Shown here one piece after another: positions 59,525-64,000 of a stretch of DNA of 64,000 nucleotides. This DNA is from Trileptium ribeirensis. Lineage: Eukaryota; Nematoda; Enoplea; Enoplida; Thoracostomopsidae. The position numbers and the translations under genes were made by a program. The stretch's first letter is position 1; every line of letters starts with the position of its first letter. The notes under the pieces are model-generated. The model had not been told where the DNA came from. It saw nothing but the letters and a program-made list of their open reading frames with translations, and did not search any database. Location of the stretch: NCBI GenBank assembly GCA_030248225.1, contig JASANE010017384.1, positions 1-64,000 on the forward strand. Direction: 5' to 3'.

Positions 59525-60708
59525 CAGGGAATAACCGGAACCGAAATTTACCGGAACCGGAACCAGCAACCGGAACCGTCCACTTAAACCGGATCCGGAA
59601 CCGGAACCTGGTCTTCGAAATTTATATATAGTAAAACAGGTGATGGAAGAAATGAACGTATAGTGGATCTAAAATGCATTAAAAATAACTTTTACATTAA
59701 ACTGAATGTATTGCGACGGTATTATTCCCTTTCTGAAATTTTAAAGAGACTGAGGAAGCTAATAATGTTTATTTATCGATCAAATATGTCGGTTTTTGGA
59801 CGTTCAGAGCAAAAATGTCTTCCACTATACACCATTGCGTATACTGCGTCAAATCGAATGTGCTTACAAAGCTTGGAGCGTAGAATACACACTTTTGCTT
59901 CGTCTCCAGTCGCCTCCCTTTACTACACATACGTTTGTTGCATGTTCTTCTGCAGGAAACTTAAAATTATTGGTTTATATGATTCTAAGAGAAAATAATA
60001 GATAGAAGGTAATTTTCTGATCAGTGGTCAGAGACACTGTTTAGGCTAGCGTTGGACAAACAGTGCCCGTCAGTTAGATCATAATGATGAAAGCTTTCTA
60101 ATCGGAATACTATAAATGAGACACACTGTGATGCTGCTCGTACAGTTTCAATAAATACAGTTCATTACCAACCAAGAAAGCAGTTTCTAGCTGCGTTGCA
60201 GATAACGTTAGTTTACTTCAACTTAGACTGATTTATCAAGTTTACAAGCGCACTGGCGGGTGCTTGACACAATTTATGTTAGCCAAGCATACCCTAAGTA
60301 CTTCTGCGTAAGCCATACTCTGTTACCGAGTTGGACCGCTTTAATTCAAACGTATCCCACAGACTTCTGAATGTGTAAAATAGCTGCTACAAGCATCGAC
60401 CTGGCTTTGATTTGGTAACAAACTCCTGCAGGCTATTATGAAAAATTCCTACTGAAATTATGTGCCCTACTTACGTTTCAAACGACAAATTGCTTAGTTA
60501 ATCTTTTCTTTTGCTTGGTTGCATTGGAGCTTGATCATTGTATAATATATATTACATATGTTTGGATCACAGGATGAAGCAAAAAACGTGGAAAATTTCA
60601 AACAAAATTTTTAAATCGGAATTCCGGTTCCGGTATGGTTTTTGCCCTTTGCCGGAACCGCAACCGGAACACGATTTTCGCCGGAACCGGAATTCCGGTT
60701 ACTCCCTG
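59525..60708 (+). mobile_element. hAT-like non-autonomous element with GGTTCCGG subterminal repeats, copy 3
   Basis: 1184 bp from CAGGGAATAACCGGAACCG (59525) to CCGGTTACTCCCTG (60708). ATATATAT flanks both sides (59517-59524 and 60709-60716), compatible with an 8-bp duplication though the sequence is low-complexity. Eight or more CCGGAACC/GGTTCCGG words cluster within 100-150 bp of each end. The internal 111-codon frame at 59663-59998 parallels that in copy 1, so it was present in the ancestor, but it resembles no known protein. Confidence 0.85.
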
Positions 60709-60715
60709 ATATATA

Positions 60716-61070
60716 TGTAACATGTTTGTTCACAACACGTGTTGATTACACCATCGTCTCAAATCACATGCATCCAATCAACGGCCACCAACAGGGCAAC
60801 GTGACCACGGGAAGAAGATTCTAGAAACTTGAAGAAGACAGAACAGTCTAGAATGTTGAGTTTCGCTATATAAGACTGAGCGTTCACATTGTCTTCATCT
60901 TTTGTCAGTTATTTTCACTTGCTTACTTGCTGTTATCTGATCAGCAATAAAAAGTTTATTTTGCTCGGTTCTTAGATCTTCCTGCTAACTTGTTTGTTTC
61001 ACCTGGTTTACCGACTAAGGTTTTATTTGCCACTCTGCCAGTTTCCACTTGATTTCTTAGGAAACTTACA
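60716..61070 (+). repeat. 5' LTR of the Gypsy-type element
   Basis: 355 bp, beginning TGTAAC and ending CTTACA, so the termini TGTAA and TTACA are inverted complements. A TATA box (TATATAAG, 60867-60874) and a polyadenylation signal (AATAAA, 60947-60952) occupy the expected places. The primer binding site starts one or two bases after the end. The matching 3' LTR is outside the window, so the limits rest on these internal signs. Confidence 0.8.
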
Positions 61071-62436
61071 ATGGTGAACCCGACTCGAGCGCGCCGGCCT
61101 TCGCTTTTTCGGGTCCTTACTTTCTTCGTTGCGCTCGTTCTGGCGCTTAACAGGTCTCAAATCGCCGTCATGCTACGAACTGCAATTCGGTTCCCCGTCG
61201 ACGTGCCTTGGGTGATTGCGGCGTTTTCGTTTCGGTCGGTTGGTCGATTCAAAGGCAAGTGGCAACGATCGTCTACGACAACCGCAGGTATGGTCAATGC
61301 CGGGCTCACCGAGTCTCCTTATTCCGGTCAAGGTATTGGTCATCGACAAGCCACCTGCTTACGGGTTCTACTGCTCATTGGTTGTGTCGAGCCGAATCCC
61401 GGGCCTGTCAATCTTGCCCAACAATCAAAAGACACGCTCACCGGTATGTTGCAGCTCCTCAAGGCTAGTCACGATCGTTTCGTTCTTCCACCAACCCGAG
61501 ACGAGATGATCACAGCGCTCACCCCTTTCGGTCCTGACATTCTTCAGCTGGCGCACAGTCAACTTGCGATTGCCCAGTTCCAGGCCGCAGCGGGGTCACG
61601 TCAAGTCGGTCAATTCGAACGTAACCAATCGAGCTCAACCGCGGGTCAATTTCACCAACTGCCCCAGTTCCACCCAAAGACTCCCCAGTCTTGGTTCAAT
61701 CAGGTCGAACAAATCCTCGGTCCGGTGGATAACGACCTCAAGAAGCGCAATGTCCTCCGAGTCGTCGACAATGCAATGATCCACGAGGCCAGGGTCGATC
61801 TTAACGCGGGTTACGATAACCTTAAGCGTACGTTGATCAATTACTATGCCGATAGCGACAATCGGAGACTTAGAAAGCTTTTGGCCGAAAGATCTCATAG
61901 GTCGCAAACCATTAAGCGCCCTTCGTGAACTCCTCGAGTTGGCCCCAAACAGTCAAGATCTTGTTAGCCTGCGGTTCCTCGAAATTCTCCCCAAGCAAAT
62001 TGGTATGACGCTGGTTTCAATGGACGTCTCCCTCGAGCAACTCGCCCGAATTTCCGACACAATGTTGGATATGGCTGATCCAGCGTTGGTTAATCAAATG
62101 AATCGAGTCCCATATCGCAATGCTGCTCCGGTGTCGACAAATCCGTGGCAGGACTCAATTCAGCAACAAATAAGCGACATTGCTGCAACCCGTTGGCTGT
62201 TGTCCTATCGCATTGGGTCAAGCTACCGACAGTCATCAGGTCAGTCAGGCGACAACTATCGGGTTGGCAATCGCAATGATCAACGGCCCCGGTCACGGTC
62301 CCAATCGCGTCAACGTACAACGGGCATCTGTTGGTATCACAAAAGGTTTAGTTCCATGGCGCAGCGGTGCCACGGTCCTCAGTTTTGTTTCTTCAAAGCA
62401 ACTCCGAGCTCCACTGCTGGTCCGGGAAACGAGTAG
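61071..62436 (+). pseudogene. Gypsy gag with 2A-like NPGP motif, frame broken
   Basis: From ATG 61071, 285 codons carry a hydrophobic N-terminal leader (about residues 12-30), the motif LLLIGCVEPNPGP at residues 100-112 and a capsid-like segment (PKTPQSWFNQVEQILG, residues about 203-218). Near 61884-61891 the capsid similarity shifts to the +1 frame (DLIGRKPLSALRELLE ...) and runs to a stop at 62434. This is most simply an indel. Near the C terminus CWYHKRF...RCHGPQFC resembles the Cys/His cluster at the end of Gypsy Gag proteins. Gag packages the element RNA. NPGP is the core of ribosome-skipping 2A peptides, but the usual Asp before VE is Cys here. Confidence 0.82.
61072..61089 (+). promoter_or_regulatory. 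Primer binding site of the Gypsy-type element
   Basis: TGGTGAACCCGACTCGAG directly follows the LTR end, separated by one base. TGG at the start is the complement of a tRNA CCA end, as required for priming minus-strand DNA synthesis. I do not assign the tRNA species. The gag reading frame opens at the ATG overlapping this site. Confidence 0.7.
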
Positions 62437-63113
62437 CCCCCACTGCTGTTACAGCAAGCGGTGGGGCAGTCAACGCGGTGTTCATCGGTGCAACCTGGGT
62501 TGGACGTTTCATTGCTGACAGCGGCAGTTCGCTCTTATTCCTACATCCAATTTATGCACCCAACACGACTCCTGTCCGCAATCATACCATTGATGCCACT
62601 GCTGTCAACGGCACACCTGTCGAGATCAAAGGTACATGTGATCTTGATTTTCAACTCACAGGTTTTCCGCAGCAGGTTCGTTGTACGTTCTACGTCGCCG
62701 ATGTTGCCCATCCAATTCTTGGGCGCGACATTCTCTGCCATCACGGTTTCGCCGTCGATTGCGTCAATAACCGCCTCATTCCTACGGGTAATGCTAAGTC
62801 GTCTGCAACCTGCTGCACAACAACCGGAAAGTCCGAATCGATCCCAACGGGTGTTCGAGTTGTTATGGCAGCCGAATCAAACCGGGTCAAACAACTCCTT
62901 CGCGAGTTTCCCAAGATTTTCGGCCCAATAGACGCCTTTAGTCCTGTTCTTCACGGGGTTGAGCATCACATCATTATAATAGGACCTCCTTGCTTTGCTC
63001 GTCCACGAAGTCTTCATGGTCAGAAACTCGCGATAGCAAAACGTATTTTCGCCGAATGGGAAAGGCAAAGGATTGTATATCGCGGCGAGTCTCCCTATGC
63101 TTCTCCGTTATAC
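62430..63113 (+). pseudogene. Gypsy protease and N-terminal reverse transcriptase segment
   Basis: In the frame of the initial gag ATG, DSG at 62517-62525 within GRFIADSGSSLLFLHP is the aspartic protease active site, and HPILGRDIL is the second conserved protease block. After a linker, HHIIIIGPPCFARPRSL and AIAKRIFAEWERQRI followed by YASPLY give the approach to the reverse transcriptase core. The frame is -1 relative to the end of gag, as would fit either natural -1 frameshifting or decay. At about 63113 similarity stops abruptly at an insertion. Confidence 0.82.
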
Positions 63114-63484
63114 ACATGTAATTGGTTTATATCGTTCTGTGATTATAATCATTTTCCTCCATTTATTACCCTCCTCTTTCTCTCTCAGGTTCTCTCTCCG
63201 CGGCGCCTCCTCGAGCGCTTTATGTCTGTTCTTATCATGAATTGTCAATGTTCCTTCTTTCAATCTAACTCCGTCCTCTCTTCTCTCAGAACGTGCTATT
63301 ATGTCGTTAGACCTTGGGCCGCCCATGGAGAACCTCCAACCCCCCACCGACCGCCGCCAACCTAAAAACCAGACCGAACTGCATGGAAACCACCGCCGCC
63401 TAATGTCTACTTCTTCTCTGCCACCAAAAATAAGCAGCGCGACAAATAGCAGCAATTCTCGCGACAAAACACACCCCCCAAAGG
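63114..63484 (+). other. Insertion of about 370 bp inside the Gypsy reverse transcriptase
   Basis: Related elements have only about ten residues between the SPLY motif and the xxRPxGDYRxLN motif; here some 370 bp intervene. The insert is pyrimidine-rich in its middle, with two strong acceptor-like tracts (CTCTTTCTCTCTCAG near 63188 and CTCTCTTCTCTCAG near 63290) and a GTAATT near its left border, and becomes C/A-rich to the right. It is not recognised as any repeat in the window. Borders are approximate. Confidence 0.7.
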
Positions 63485-63999
63485 CAGACCCTAAGACGAT
63501 CTATCGTCCGACTGGTGATTATCGAAAGCTCAACAGTCAAACAATCCCCGATCGGTATCCGATGCCCAATCTTACAGACCTCTCGGGTGAGCTTCACGGA
63601 GCATCGGTATTTTCGAAGCTGGACCTCGTCTGTGTTTTCACACAGATTCATGTGGCAGTACAAGGTCGTCCTAAGACAGCCGTCACGACACCGTTCGGCC
63701 TCTTCCTTTTCCGACGAATGTTCTGCGGCTTCCGGAATGCAGCTCAAACCTTCCAGCGTCTCATGGACTCGGTTTTGGGAGATTTCCCTTTCGTCAAGGT
63801 CTATCTGGACGATATCCTAGTCGCTAGCCGAACTGCCGACGATCACCTCAGGCATTTACACACAGTCCTTACTCGTCTCAACAATCATGGTTTGCGACTA
63901 CGCCACGACGAATGTGTTCTATTTAGCCCCTAAGTCAATTTCGTAGGCGTTGAAGTTGATGCAAGTGGAGTTCGCCCAATCCCGTCCAAAGTCCAGAAT
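63485..63999 (+). pseudogene. Gypsy reverse transcriptase core, partial
   Basis: The frame shows YRPTGDYRKLNSQTIPDRYP, FSKLDLVCVFTQI (motif A, with the usual RAYHQI altered), TPFGLFLFRRMFCGFRNA (motif B region) and VYLDDILVAS with the catalytic YLDD at 63802-63813. TAA at 63931-63933 interrupts the frame before VNFVGVEVDASGVRPIPSK, which is the normal continuation. The enzyme would copy the element RNA into DNA. The RT is almost certainly inactive because of the insertion and the stop. Confidence 0.88.
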
Positions 64000-64000
64000 A

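Larger units (their letters stand above)
60716..63999 (+). mobile_element. Gypsy-type LTR retrotransposon, 5' part, decayed
   Basis: LTR, primer binding site, gag, protease and reverse transcriptase follow in Gypsy (Metaviridae) order on the plus strand. The element is broken by a frame change in gag, an insertion of about 370 bp in the reverse transcriptase region and a stop further on. RNase H, integrase and the 3' LTR lie beyond the right edge. Coding GC content is higher than in the host DNA around it. It is inserted at the right target duplication of the hAT-like element ending at 60708. Confidence 0.9.

Noticed and set aside
59663..59998. 111-codon frame inside the hAT-like element treated as a host gene
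   Set aside because: Present in at least two copies of the element in opposite orientations, so it belongs to the repeat, and it resembles no transposase.
1..63999. CRISPR arrays, bacterial operons, riboswitches
   Set aside because: All tandem repeats seen are adjacent-unit duplications without unique spacers, and the genes present are eukaryotic.

Overview
This is a eukaryotic, AT-rich, repeat-laden stretch of nuclear DNA. It has interrupted genes with GT-AG introns, non-LTR and LTR retrotransposons, several families of non-autonomous DNA transposons, and almost no uninterrupted cellular reading frames. No operon-like layout, ribosome binding site or CRISPR array is seen. The content suggests an invertebrate with a large repetitive genome; an ecdysozoan such as a nematode would fit, but I cannot fix the species from sequence alone.

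The main result is one large cellular gene on the minus strand. Eleven exons between 55749 and 22535 encode the C-terminal 532 residues or so of a neuropathy target esterase-like lysophospholipase (PNPLA6/PNPLA7 of vertebrates, Swiss cheese of flies). The exons carry, in order, the pre-catalytic linker, the GGGGAR-G oxyanion loop, the GTSIG serine motif, the DG catalytic aspartate motif, the post-catalytic region and an acidic tail ending in a stop. All ten exon-exon junctions keep the frame. The cyclic-nucleotide-binding half and the promoter must lie beyond exon A (above 55749) and are not recognised here. The introns (0.6 to 9.7 kb) are filled with repeats.

Layout: 1-2846, a CR1/L2-like LINE on the minus strand (ORF1 with a PHD finger; ORF2 with endonuclease and the start of reverse transcriptase, broken by one stop and cut by the window edge). 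4862-5070, the last exon of a histone H1-like Lys/Ala/Ser/Pro-rich protein on the plus strand. 5.1-22.5 kb, gene-free, with interspersed repeats, MITEs and tandem duplications. 22.5-55.75 kb, the esterase gene. 55.8-60.7 kb, a nest of repeats including a decayed copy of part of an esterase exon. 60.7-64.0 kb, a decayed Gypsy-type LTR retrotransposon (LTR, primer binding site, gag with a 2A-like NPGP motif, protease, reverse transcriptase) running off the right edge.

Repeat families defined by comparing the window with itself: three copies of a 1.1-1.2 kb hAT-like element with CAGGGA termini, GGTTCCGG-rich subterminal repeats and 8-bp target duplications; a separate 417-bp hAT-like MITE; four copies of a roughly 0.8 kb element ending in GCTCGCAAGCGAGC-like arms; three copies of a MITE with CTGGCCTRTCCACAG ends; five palindromic TACAGTAC MITEs; two copies of a roughly 1 kb repeat; a 161-bp tandem repeat rich in short hairpins, with an inverted relative 10 kb away; and several local tandem duplications. 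No single novel multi-gene system is present. The most informative items are the esterase gene with its altered active-site loop, the decayed exon copy, the 2A-like motif in the retrotransposon, and the hAT-like family with verifiable target duplications.
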